This document shows positions 25,178 to 35,600 of a DNA stretch of 64,000 bases, in pieces. The stretch is from assembly GCA_027559495.1 (NCBI GenBank), contig JAMXSV010000022.1, forward strand, positions 147,855 through 211,854, given 5' to 3'. Under the pieces are notes generated by a model that worked only from the letters and a program-made list of their open reading frames with translations, ran no database searches and was not told the DNA's origin. This DNA comes from Aurifilum marmelostoma. Taxonomy: Eukaryota > Ascomycota > Sordariomycetes > Diaporthales > Cryphonectriaceae. Position numbers and translations under genes: made by a program. Within the stretch, counting starts at the first letter, position 1; each line of letters begins with the position of its first letter.

Positions 25178-26430
25178 ATGGCGCCTCCCGCTTCCCTTCC
25201 TACACGAAAGTTGGGTCGCAATGGTCCCGAAGTGAGCGCACTGGGCTTGGGCTTGATGGGACTCAGTAATGCTTATGGCGAAGCGGGGTGAGTGATCAAA
25301 ATATCGAGAAAGAATGGAAAGCCTACCCTGGGCTTTGAATATCCCTTGTCAGGCTCTCACTGCCTGTTATCGTGACTGAGTATCATTGACCAACATATTG
25401 CCTTCCTTCTTCACGTTGATCCACAGCACCGACGAGGAGCGCTTCCCCATCCTCGACCGCGCCTGGGAGCTCGGCTGCACATTCTGGGACTCGTCCGACC
25501 TGTACGGCGACAGCGAGGTCCTCCTGGGCAAGTGGTTCAAGCTGCACCCTGAGCGGCGTGCCGACATCTTCCTGGCCACCAAGTTCGGCATCACCGTGGG
25601 GCCGAACGGGTTCGGCATGGACAGCTCGCCCGAGTACTGCCGGGCGGCGTGCGAGAAGAGCCTGCAGAGGCTGGGCCTGGATTATATTGACCTGTACTAT
25701 ATCCATCGGGTCGACGAGAAGACGCCCATCGAGAAGACGGTCAAGGCCATGGCCGAGTTGAAGAAGTAGGTGGTTCCTATTCCACTATCAAGCGGCAAAG
25801 GGACACACTGCCAAGAACTGACGTCAATCAACTTCGATTTCAACCAGGGAGGGCAAGATCAGGTATCTCGGCGTATCCGAGTGCAGCTCGACCTCGCTCC
25901 GCCGCGCCCACGCCGTCCACCCCATCGCGGCCGTGCAGAACGAGTACAACCCCTGGGACCTGGACATCGAGAACGAGATGGGCACCTACCTCCTGCCGAC
26001 CTGCAGGGAGCTCGGCGTGGCCACGGTCACCTACTCGCCACTGGGGCGCGGCATCTTGACGGGCCAGATCCGCTCCCGGGCCGACATCGGCGAGGATGAC
26101 TTCCGCCTGAAGCTGGGCCGTTGGAGCGAGGAGAACTTCTCAAAGAACCTGGCCGTGGTCGACAAGATCGCCTCTCTCGCGGCGCGCAAGGGCGTCACCA
26201 CCAGCCAGCTCGGCCTGGCCTGGGTTCTGAAGCAGGGCGATGACTTCATCCCTATCCCCGGCACCAAGAAAATCAAGTATCTCGAGGAGAACGTGGGCGC
26301 CCTCAAGGTCAACCTGTCCGAGGAGGAAGAAAAGGAGATTCGCAAGCTCGTCGACGACGCCACCGTTATCGGGTCTAGAGACATTCCTGGTATGCTCAAC
26401 GTCTTTGCCGACACTCCCCCTCTACAGTGA
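25178..26430 (+). CDS. Aldo/keto reductase, NADPH-dependent (AKR13/YakC-like)
   Basis: Three exons: 25178-25287, 25427-25765 and 25848-26430. Introns are 139 nt (GTGAGT...CACAG) and 82 nt (GTAGGT...CCAG), and the product is 343 aa. It has a TIM-barrel start with the strand LGRNGPEVSALGLGLMGLS. The catalytic tetrad is complete: Asp58 and Tyr63 in WDSSDLYGDSE, Lys89 in FLATKFG, and His130 in DLYYIHRVD. The cofactor-binding end is seen as IPIPGTKKIKYLEENVGA, typical for NADPH. Length matches the family. It probably reduces aldehydes or ketones in the cytosol; the substrate is unknown. The first exon is confirmed by its good ATG context (CATCATGG) and because it restores the conserved N-terminus. 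It follows PLC on the same strand and converges with RTT106, leaving 264 bases between stops. Confidence 0.93.
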
Positions 26431-26694
26431 GCGAAACTCGAAAGCGTTGTTCTCAACTCAAGCGGCGTATCGACATCAAGGCCGACATGGCAAATAACCC
26501 CCCATAGCTGGAATTAAAGTGTGTATCCTCTGCAAAGGCCCCGGACAGATGACCGTACGTAGGCTTGTGATATATGACCTTGTATAGAAAGGCTCTCCAC
26601 AGCCCTTGTCGTGTGAAGATTGACAGAGGAGATCGTTATCGTGAATGCTCTTTGAGTCCGTCAGAAAGGTCACGTATAGATGTATACCGCCCTA

Positions 26695-28420
26695 TCACTC
26701 GTGATCCTCGGCGTAGCCCTCTTCCTCGACGCCCTCCTCATCGTAGCCCTCAGCCTCATCGCTCTCGTCGCCTTCCTCACCCTCCTCGCCGTCTTCGTCC
26801 TCTTCCTCGCTTGTCGAGACCTCGCCCTCACTCTCACCCTCGCTGCCAGGGTCGTAATCCTCCTCCTCCTCGTCCTCTTCATCCTCCTCGATGATCTGCT
26901 CCGCCCGCTCTAATTCTACCATGTTCTCATCCTCGCCTCCAGGATGTTGTACCACACCATTCTCTGCGCCCGTTGCTGTTGCTGCTGCAGCACCCCCCTG
27001 GCGTTTTCCCTCAGCTGCATCTTGGCCCTCCTGCCGGCAGCCATACTCCTGTTGTTGAGGCCATGTCTCCGTACGTAAGTCTCATCTATGGCCTGGTAAT
27101 CCTCCTGGTCGATCATGCCAAATTCAATCTCCTCCGACTTGGAATCGGCGGTATTCTCGTCAGGTGGGCCGGTCTTCTGCTGCTGGCCATCCAGCTGCGC
27201 TGGCGCGTGCGACACATCCACCTCGACGAGGATATTGAATGTCCTCTGCAGCACGTTCGTATAGGACACGGCGTTGATTCGGTCGAGGGGGATGAAGAGG
27301 ACTGGTTTCTTGTAGCCCCACAAGATCCCGTTGGGGAGGAAGAATAGGTACCCATCCTTACTACCCCTGAAGGCCTTGACATGTACCGCCTTCTCGTTGA
27401 GACGGAAGGGCTGCTTGGCATTGCTGCAGAAGACGCGGGGGTCGGTGCTCACGATCGTCACGGGGTTTCCAACGGACTGCAGCTGAGACTTGATGGCCCA
27501 GTGCATGAGGTCGGTGTATGAATCAGAGACCTGGGCGGCTGTCTCGGCTGCGTAGCCGGCCACAACACCTGCCTTTGGGGCGCTGCTGGGTACGGTGAAG
27601 AGGAGGGGTTCGAAGTCGACGGGGCCCCAGGCTTTGGTAGAGGCGAGGGCGGTTTTAGGCGGGAAAAGAACGTAATTGTACATCAGCTGCTGTTTGTCAG
27701 GGACAGGCGCGCAGAAGACATATTCTATCAAGCATATATCAGCCATCAGCGTGAATCACTACCACCATGATCATCGCCCCTAGACCATCAGAGGCGAGGT
27801 AGCTAGCTAGCTGCAGTATAGGGCAAATTGCGTACCAATGTTGATCCACTCGTACACCATGCCCTGCACTGGCGCGTCCGTGCCGACCTGTTTCGTATAC
27901 AGGTAGTTTTTGGTGAATACCAGGTCATACTTCTTCCTCTGAGGTATGGATACACTGATCTCCTTGACCTCAAGCAAGACGACCTCCTTGGCAGCAGCGT
28001 TGGCCAGGTTTATAAGTATCGAGTCATTGACGGGCGCTGGTGAAGCAGACTGCCCAACCTTGAAAGCGGGCGTGCCTCGTCCAGGCGGTGCGGCGAGACC
28101 CTGGTCGTTGGTGGTGGAGGTGCTTGTCGTCGTCGAGCCGTTCTGGCCTTGCGCTTCGATTCGTCGTCTTTTCGCGCTGGGCTCGTTGGAAAGGTACTCG
28201 TCGAACACGAAATTGGTGATCGAGTTGAAGAGGATCACGCGCTCAGGAGTATCTGAGAAAGTGGAAGAAGGAATCAGTTCTCGATCTATCTCCTATAGAC
28301 TCGCCGTTGGGGTGCCCTGATTTGTCTTGTCACCGTACCAGCAGCTTGCTTGATCCCCTCGATGAGGTCTGGGCGGCCCGCGAAGACCTGATTCACTCTC
28401 TCGTGCGCGAGACTGCTCAT
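26695..28420 (-). CDS. RTT106: Histone chaperone Rtt106, with apparent frameshift near the 3' end
   Basis: Exons: 28420-28339, 28252-27836 and 27724-26695; introns of 86 nt (GTACGG...CTCAG) and 111 nt (GTACGC...GATAG). Rtt106 binds histone H3-H4 acetylated on H3 Lys56 and deposits it in replication-coupled and silencing chromatin. The N-terminus (MSSLAHERVNQVFAGRPDL) and a basic stretch SAKRRRIEAQ precede the double PH-like core, which includes LFIPLDRINAVSYTNVLQRTFNILVEV and EIEFGMIDQEDYQAIDETYV. After NRSMAAGRRAKMQLRENARG the frame runs into a stop at 26916. Another frame continues with NGVVQHPGGEDENMVELERA and an 80-residue acidic tail typical of the family, ending at 26695. The shift maps to a run of six C on the plus strand (26993-26998); seven would give one open frame of 509 aa. 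This is either an assembly error or a real truncation. Confidence 0.9.
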
Positions 28421-29007
28421 TGTAAGGCACTTTTGGACACACAGAATCTAAACTTGACCAGGTATGAGAAGACAACTGCATTCAGGCCACCTGAAGGCCC
28501 TCGAGGTGCGACGATGCTATTCGTGCGGGCAGAGGTCGTATGTCCAGCTGGTGTGTTTTGTGTGTGTTGATGGTGCCAGGCAGGGCGTGTTCTCGAGCCG
28601 CGCGCGGGAAAAGATTCTACGTCACTTTGGAGCTGTAGGTGGGTGCTGCCCAAGTGCCTAAGCGCGTGAGAGCTTGGCGCCTGCAACAGTGCCCTGTAGC
28701 CGCTGTCGGGATTCATTATGTAAGACTTCGAGGCTCACTCAATTCCTTGGTCACTGCATGCTACAGCCGAGGAGAACTGGGAAGTAAGTATGATAGAATT
28801 ATACGCCCGAGCTTTTTGCTAATTACTCCTCTATAGTATCTATCTCTTTTCCTTTTCCATATGTTCTCTTCCAGCGCTTTTGTTCTTTGGCTCCGAATCA
28901 AGCCATAGCCTTTTGCCATCGGATAGCTTTCCCTTGCACCTCCTCCATCGTGGCCGTAAAGTAGGTAATCGGTCCCTTCTATACTACCTAAATGAAGCAT
29001 TTAGACC

Positions 29008-30544
29008 TTATGCGATCATGCCGTTCAGGACCTTGACCTGCTCCAGCACACACGCCTTGCTGGTGCCTCCCTTTGCTGACCGCATCTCTACGCTCTTCTC
29101 GTAGTCAAAGGTCTCCTTGATGTCCTCTTCAAACCTCTCGTCCACACCCTTCATCTGCTCGTAGGTCAGCTCGTTCATGGGCGTACCGGTCTTCTCCGAC
29201 AGGGCCACCACCCGGCCTGAGATGTGATGTGTCTCTCGGAACGGAACGCCCTTGCGGACCAGATAGTCTGCCACATCGGTTGCCAGCATGAAGGGGTCAA
29301 GCGCCGCCTTCATCTTGTCGGGCTGCGTGTCCAGCGTTGACAGCACGCCCTCGGCGATCTGGATGCTGTCGCCCACCGTCTTGACGTGGTCCAGCATGGG
29401 CTCCACCGACTCCTGCAGGTCCTTGTTGTAGGTGCTGGGCAGGCCCTTGAGAGTCATCATGAAGCCTGCCATGTGTCCGAACGCGCGGCCGCTCTTGCCG
29501 CGCAGGAGCTCGAGGCTGTCCGGGTTCTTCTTTTGCGGCATGAGCGAGCTGCCGGTCGAGTAGGCGTCCGCCAGCCGCACGAAGCCGAACTCGGCGCTCG
29601 AGTAGATGATCAGGTCCTCGGCCCACCTGCTGATGTGCTGCATGAGGAAGCTGCCCCACTGCATGGTCTCGAGGACAAAGTCGCGGTCGGCGACAGCGCC
29701 CATTGAGTTCCACAGCAGCTGGTCAAATCCAAGCTCCTTCGACATCATGTCCCTGTCGATGCCAAAGGGGTTGCCGGCCAGGGCGCCACAGCCCAGCGGA
29801 CTCCTGTTGACACGCTTCCGGATCTCGCGCAGCCTCTCGAGGTCGTTGGCAAAGGCAAAGCCATAGCTCAGCATCCAGTGGCTCCAGCGGATCGGCTGCG
29901 CCCGCTGCAGGTGCGTGTATCCTGGCATCACGTAGTCAACCTCCATCTCGGCCCTCTTGGCGATGACCTTGAGGAAGCTGACCAGGTAGCCCTCCAGCTT
30001 GTCTAGCTCGTCCCGCAGCCACAGGCGCATGTCAGTGGCAATCTGCTCGTTGCGGCTGCGGCCGGTATGCAGCTTGCCCGCGACATCCTTGCCGATGATC
30101 TCGCCCAGCCGACGCTCATTGGCAGTGTGGATGTCCTCGTCTGCGCCGGGGATGCTCTTGAAGGTGCCATTCTCCCACTCCTGCTCGACCTGCAGCAGGC
30201 CGGCCTCGATCTTCTCGAACTCAGCCTGCGTCAGGCGACCAGCTTTCGTGTTGGCTCGGGCAAAAGCTATGGAGCCCAGGATATCTTGCTTGTGGAGGAC
30301 ATTGTCGAATGATAGAGACTCGTTGTACTGCTCCATGAGAGGATCGAGGCCGCCTAGAAGGGAACAACAGGCAAGATATGTGTCAGCGTAGGAGCCATCA
30401 AGGGTTCAGACTGTTTGAAGGATGAAGACACGGTTCACAAGAGCCAATTGGGCGTGCTCGTGTGTCTGAAGACAGAACCAAAATGCACTGACCAGTGAAC
30501 CGGCCTCCCCAAAGCATATTATCCTTCTTGCCGGTTGAAGCCAT
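29008..30544 (-). CDS. ARG4: Argininosuccinate lyase, last step of arginine synthesis
   Basis: Exon 1 runs 30544-30493 and exon 2 runs 30353-29008, around a 139-nt intron (GTCAGT...TCTAG); 465 aa, the usual length. It cleaves argininosuccinate to arginine and fumarate. It belongs to the fumarase/aspartase superfamily and acts as a homotetramer. The short first exon encodes MASTGKKDNMLWGGRFTG, completed by GLDPLMEQYN. Conserved region 1 is HTGRSRN (113-119). Region 2 is GYTHLQRAQP with His165. The superfamily signature GSSLMPQKKNPD is at 285-296, including the catalytic Ser loop. The C-terminus holds GVPFRETHHISGRVV. All key residues are intact. A TGACTCA site 174 bases upstream of the ATG suggests CPC1/GCN4 general amino-acid control. 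It is transcribed in the same direction as RTT106, whose start is about 590 bases downstream. Confidence 0.96.
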
Positions 30545-30717
30545 CGTCTCGTCGCTCTATTACTGCCTGCTCGTGCTGTACAGGCCTCTGTCAGAAGCAA
30601 TTGGTGGATGGGTTCTTCTTGGTAAGATTGAATGGCAGGAGATGTTTGGTGCTGGTTAGAACAGCAGTCAATTGAGATGTAGAAAGCAGAGGATCAGTCA
30701 CGTCCAAGAGGAAAGCT

Positions 30718-30724
30718 TGACTCA
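30718..30724 (-). promoter_or_regulatory. CPC1/GCN4-type site TGACTCA upstream of ARG4
   Basis: A perfect TGACTCA (TGAGTCA on the gene strand) lies 174 bases before the argininosuccinate lyase ATG. This is the binding site of the bZIP activator GCN4/CPC1 that raises amino-acid biosynthetic genes on starvation, and arginine genes are classic targets. Placement at this gene supports function, but binding is inferred. Confidence 0.6.
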
Positions 30725-30860
30725 TAGTTTTCGTCCTGCGCGGGCTGGAGGAAAAGAAGAACTTATGAGCATCCCTGCTTACAGGCAGACGATAAGGCGA
30801 TAAGCGTCCCTGCATGGAGCTACCCCTGCACTGCACCACCGTACGGGCGCTGCGGGGTGC

Positions 30861-30866
30861 TATATA
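30861..30866 (-). promoter_or_regulatory. TATA-like element upstream of ARG4
   Basis: TATATA lies about 320 bases before the ATG and about 140 bases farther out than the TGACTCA site. That order is unusual for a core promoter, so it may not be the functional TATA. Confidence 0.25.
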
Positions 30867-31702
30867 ACTGCAGCACACCCTTCTGCAGTATAGTACAGTC
30901 GTGGCTGCAATGTCTACTCTCCAGAGCCTAAGCCCTGGCCTTATCACTCGTAAGAGCTCTGGAAGAACACTGGGCTAGAGTACTGTAGACAAGCCTACAG
31001 ACATCCTGTCCTCTTCGCTATAATGTCGAGTAGCCAGAGGTAGACGTGTAAATCGACATAGTTGAGCAATCGATAATCTGCGAGCACGAGGACTAGCCTT
31101 CATTCAATAACTCAATAGTCCTGTCCAGACTTTGCCTTCGTCTTGTTCAGAGATGGTGATAATGATTCGTCCCTTGCCCTTCCGCCGAGCAGCCACGGGT
31201 CATTTGGCATCTAAGGCGGTGGCTTTGATGTTACAATATTTTCACAAACTTCTTTGCTAACAAGGCCATATGAAAATTGGCCCACCGCTCCATGATCGAT
31301 TCAGGACGACGATGTTGATTCGTCCTGCGACGGTGCCATGCCTCTCATGCCGTCTTCTGTCCTAAGTATATTGGCCGTTAGCCTCCGTTCCTTTCGTCCG
31401 GTGTCGTTATTGCGGCATGAGGCGTACCGTTGGTCGAGCCATGGAGCAGACGCCTATCAGGATTACAGTCACAGTTTTTTCACATGACAATTATACAATC
31501 TTACTCTTCTCCCCTACTAACGAACACGAGGGTTCTTGCAGCTTTCTCCTCGGCAGCTTGTCAACTCGCGAGTAGTCTACTCAACCAAGACAATTTACTG
31601 CATGCAATATAAGCCGGTTTAGGCTGTTCATTCCCTCCAATTTTCGACATGGGACCATATATGCGGCCCCTCTCCCCCCCGGGGGGGGGTTTCTCGGGGA
31701 AC
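30867..31702. other. Intergenic region between ARG4 and the esterase gene
   Basis: This is the divergent upstream region of two genes. No reading frame is convincing. It contains the palindrome C7G9 at 31674-31689, described separately. Confidence 0.5.
31674..31689. repeat. C7G9 palindromic run in the esterase promoter
   Basis: Seven C's are followed directly by nine G's, a perfect self-complementary run of 14 bases. It sits 13 bases before the TATAAA of the esterase gene. Similar C-run/G-run elements occur at 12479-12494 and 57594-57617. Confidence 0.6.
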
Positions 31703-31708
31703 TATAAA
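31703..31708 (+). promoter_or_regulatory. TATA box candidate of the SGNH esterase gene
   Basis: TATAAA lies 145 bases before the first ATG at 31848, a normal distance for a fungal promoter with a leader of about 100 bases. Confidence 0.45.
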
Positions 31709-31847
31709 GTTCACGGTGTAGCAGTATAAGGGCCGAGACTAATGGACCATATCATCACTTGGCAATGAGAGGAGTTGAAGAGTGTATCAATTTTTTTGTT
31801 GATTTAGTGACCCAGATAGCCACCTCTTTTCACATCACGAACAAGGT

Positions 31848-32696
31848 ATGAACATGGCCCGGAAGGTTCTGATGATAATAACTGCTTGCTTGGGGCGGGC
31901 AATTGTGGCTCAAGTAGAACCACTTAGAATCAGTACGCCGGTCAGGGCAGAAGTGGGGTGATAAAAGAAAGAAAGAGAAAGAGAGATGCTTGCTGACGAC
32001 TACCGACAGTGCCGCTAGGAGACAGCATCACCGAGATCACCTGCTGGCGCGCCAAATTATGGGATTACCTCGCCGACGCCAATGTCACTACCTCGGACAT
32101 CCAATTCGTCGGCTCCATGACGGACAACACGCAGAACTGCACTGCCGCCCACACGGACTGGGACCACCACCATGAGGGCCACTCAGGCTATCTGGCCATC
32201 GACATTGCAAATTCAGACCTCACGGGCTGGCTGACCGCCGCAGACCCGGATGTGGTTATGTTCATGCTGGGCACGAATGACGTCTTTTATGGTCATGCCA
32301 CAACGGATATCATTGCGGCGTATACGAAGATGGTTGGAGAGATGAGGACGAGCAACCCGAATATGAAAATCATTGTGAGGTTTCTCTTCACTGCAAAAGT
32401 GCTTCTAAAAAGACTCTCACTCTCTGACGGAAGGATGTAAACAGGTCGATACGGTCATCTCATCACCGTACGAGCAGTCTGGGATCACAGCCCTCAACAA
32501 TGCAATTCCTGCTTGGGCGCAAGGGGAGAACATAACAGCTTCACCGATCTACATCGCTGATGTAGCTGCGGCCTTCCCGCCCGGTAGCACCGACTTGAGG
32601 GATGGCGTACACCCTAATGATGCAGGCGACACTGTGATCGCTGACGTACTGGGGCCTCTGTTGACTTGGGTCATTCGGTCAAGTACGGCGACTTGA
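31848..32696 (+). CDS. Secreted SGNH/GDSL esterase, CE3 acetylxylan-esterase-like
   Basis: Three exons: 31848-31932, 32010-32374 and 32445-32696, with introns of 77 nt (GTACGC...GACAG) and 70 nt (GTGAGG...AACAG); 233 aa. Two in-frame ATGs (31848, 31854) both give a signal peptide, MARKVLMIITACLGRAIVAQ. The mature part starts with LRIMPLGDSITE, holding the nucleophile Ser34 of block I. Block II is in GHSGYLAIDI (oxyanion Gly). Block III is GTND (116-119) with its Asn. The Asp-His pair is in DGVHP (Asp203, His206). All catalytic blocks are present, and length and motif spacing match carbohydrate esterase family 3, which deacetylates xylan outside the cell. It could also act on other acetylated sugars. 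There is no carbohydrate-binding module. The first splice junction is supported because it rebuilds the codon before PLGDSI. Confidence 0.9.
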
Positions 32697-35600
32697 GCTG
32701 GTCACTACGTCGCGTTTGCTGCAAGCTGAGACCGGGCAAAGACACGGCTATGATGTTGAATGAAACATGAAATACTTCCTTCGCAGATCTTGTTCATAAA
32801 GCAAATTTCTAAACATTCTTTTCTTGAGCTTCACTGGTCATTCCCTCTGTTTGCACAGGCCTACGCGTCCGGAGGTCCTGAAATAGCACAATGGTTCACG
32901 TCGTACCCATTCCAAAAAGAAAGGAAATATTGGGGTGAAAGGAATTAAGACAGCCAAATCGCCCTGTCTTTGGTTCCGGTCACTATGTCGAGTTTGCCGG
33001 TCAATCGTAAGATTGAGACGTGGCCTGCCACTGGAACGGAACCACATATACTATATCCTGCTGGGTATCAGTTTTAGCAATAATCATTAATGTAAGGCCG
33101 AGAATGAACAGATTGGGATGATTGACAATACATGTTAGAACAATGGACCATTATAAGTATACTGTAATCAGTTGATAACCCAAGATTACCCTATTTGTGC
33201 AAGCAGACCTCCATAATCTAGTTCTCTTAACATCCTTTGGGGGTTCTCTCGTTCCAATTGCGTCGATGGTGCGCAGAAGAAATATAGTCACGGGTTTGTC
33301 TCGTCAAGAACTTTAGACCATGTTGATCCTTGAGCCCATTTTTATACAAACTTGCAGTCGTACTATCTTGCTGGCATCTGGGCAGCTACAGAAGCTTAAT
33401 GTCTCTTAAGATGCATTTCTTCTTCGCCATCACAATAATTTTAGGCTTGGCCGCTGTCCTATTAAAGTCCTCGGGCAGAAACCTTCCTCCCCGACAGAAA
33501 TTCTGCACCAAATAAGTTTCGTGTGACTAGTAATGTTCACTTCTCGTAACTCACCCTACGTAAGGTCTCGCCAAGGATAGAAGACCTCGCACGACGGAAG
33601 ATTGCTTCTAATGATCCCATACGGTAGTTATGGAGGAGCAGATGGAGGAATGCATTCAGACCATGGGAGCAGTAGTCACCAATGGCGGCCCTAGGTGATC
33701 TGTCAACCTGGTCTAGCTCAACACTTGAGATGCCCATGGTGAGGATTTCAAGAGGCGACTCGACTTCCGAAGTCGGTGTTCAGGCTCGTGAGGAGTCTCG
33801 CTGTCTGAAGCGAGCAGCGCCGCGACATAGAGTGCAAGAGCCGTGGCTAAGAAGATGCACACCTCGCAGCGTTGTGGAGACTTATCCAGGACCGAACATT
33901 TCAAGGACCGTGAGGATGGTCAGTGGCCGAAGAGAGCTTGAAAATAAAGAAAGAGTTTCAGGCGCAAGAGGGCTACACGATGTCAAGTGGTGAGTTCTTC
34001 TGAACGCAAAGTCCACTCCTGAGCTGCCGCGCTCGGGGTAGAGATTTTTCCGGGTTGTCGAATCAACGACAAACGCATTGTACTCAGACGAGTTCAAAGG
34101 CGTTAGATGAGATGCTATCTGCTTGATTGTCACCTACTTCGGCTTCTCCTTAGTAATATTGAACAGGATACCATTCCGGATGCAGAACTTTGCAACATTA
34201 TCAAGCCGTGTTGAGATGAATATGGGAGTCTTATAACCTTGCCCCTGTGACAATGAATCAATGTATACGAGGACCTGTCCTCATGCCTTGCTGCTCTGTC
34301 CGTTATATTGACCTAGAAACAAGGGGCAATCTGAATCTCCAGTCTTCAAGCCTGTAGGAAAGGTTCGTATACAACGTATTCTCATGCTAGAGTCCTCTTG
34401 ACTTAAAGAGAAAGACTTGGTCAGCATGGCGGCATCTCAATGCAGCATTCGACTCACCACTGCACTTCAAGAGATGGCGGCAAAGTGTCATTCCATTATT
34501 AAGTGTGGCCATCGCAGTGCCTCAGAGCCATCCTAAGGAGTACACTCGAGTACACTTCCAAATAGTCTATTAACTAATTGACCTAACGGGATACAAAACC
34601 ATGCGTAGTCAGTGATGACTGCTTTGGTGACTATGTGCGCAATTTAAAGTCCTCCCATCCATTCTCCCTGAACTGAGTTCTATGGACTGTGCAAATGTGA
34701 GGCCCAGCACTACGCCTGTGGTCAATCAAAGCCATATACAAGTTTCCCAATGACTAAGCCCGCGAACTTGAACGTAGCCATAAGTACCATGCAGTATTGC
34801 GTCAAGGGGACAAAAGAACCCAGTACATGCGCAGAGGCAAGATGCCATCTAGCACCCACCCATCCACGCATGTAATCATGTGTAATCTCTGCCCGCGAAA
34901 GACTCCAATCCAGAAGCGTCTGCACATGTCGTACTACTTCGGACCACGTCGTTCCCATTATCAGAACACCCACGACACATGGTAGACGAGGGGAGCTGCT
35001 GGCCTTCACCGAGCAACCAAAAGTGTACCCTGCAATCCGAGCCACATTCTCCCCTCCACTCCAACCACCGGTGTACAGGGTAAAGTTGGCAGGATATAAA
35101 CGGGTTTACTGCCACTTGGACACCCAATCCGGCAAACTTGATTTCAAATACAGCCATCTTCCCTTTTGGGGGAAGACCCTGGCCGGGAAGGAAGGGGTGC
35201 TCTCTGTGCCTCTCGCATTCTCTTTCTGTTCAGCATGTGGTAAGCACATGCACATGTTGGTCATGCAGCGTATGCGTTGTCGGGTCCATCCGGTGTACGA
35301 AAACCCCTAGCAGGGGAGAAAGGGGCGAGGACAGGAGACACACACGCTCGTGAGCCCACGGCGGCTTGGGTCGCTGGGATCCCAGAAACATCCCCAGGAG
35401 GCAGGGGCCTAATTGTACTGCGTCACTTGCTTGTTGGGTCAAGAAGGTCTACCCGGCTGGTGCTCACTGAGCCCTGCCGTCACCTTGCAAGCAACAGAGC
35501 AAAAAGGCCACAAAAGTTCTCATGAAAAAAATGTCCGAGGGATTTTCTTACTCAGACGGCGTTAATGCGTCTCGTACACACAACCAGTCGGGAGCCTTCC

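Noticed and set aside
30591..30725. 44-codon upstream ORF before ARG4 that might act like an arginine attenuator peptide
   Set aside because: Its ATG overlaps the TGACTCA activator site, so it probably lies upstream of the transcription start, and its sequence does not resemble the known fungal attenuator peptide.
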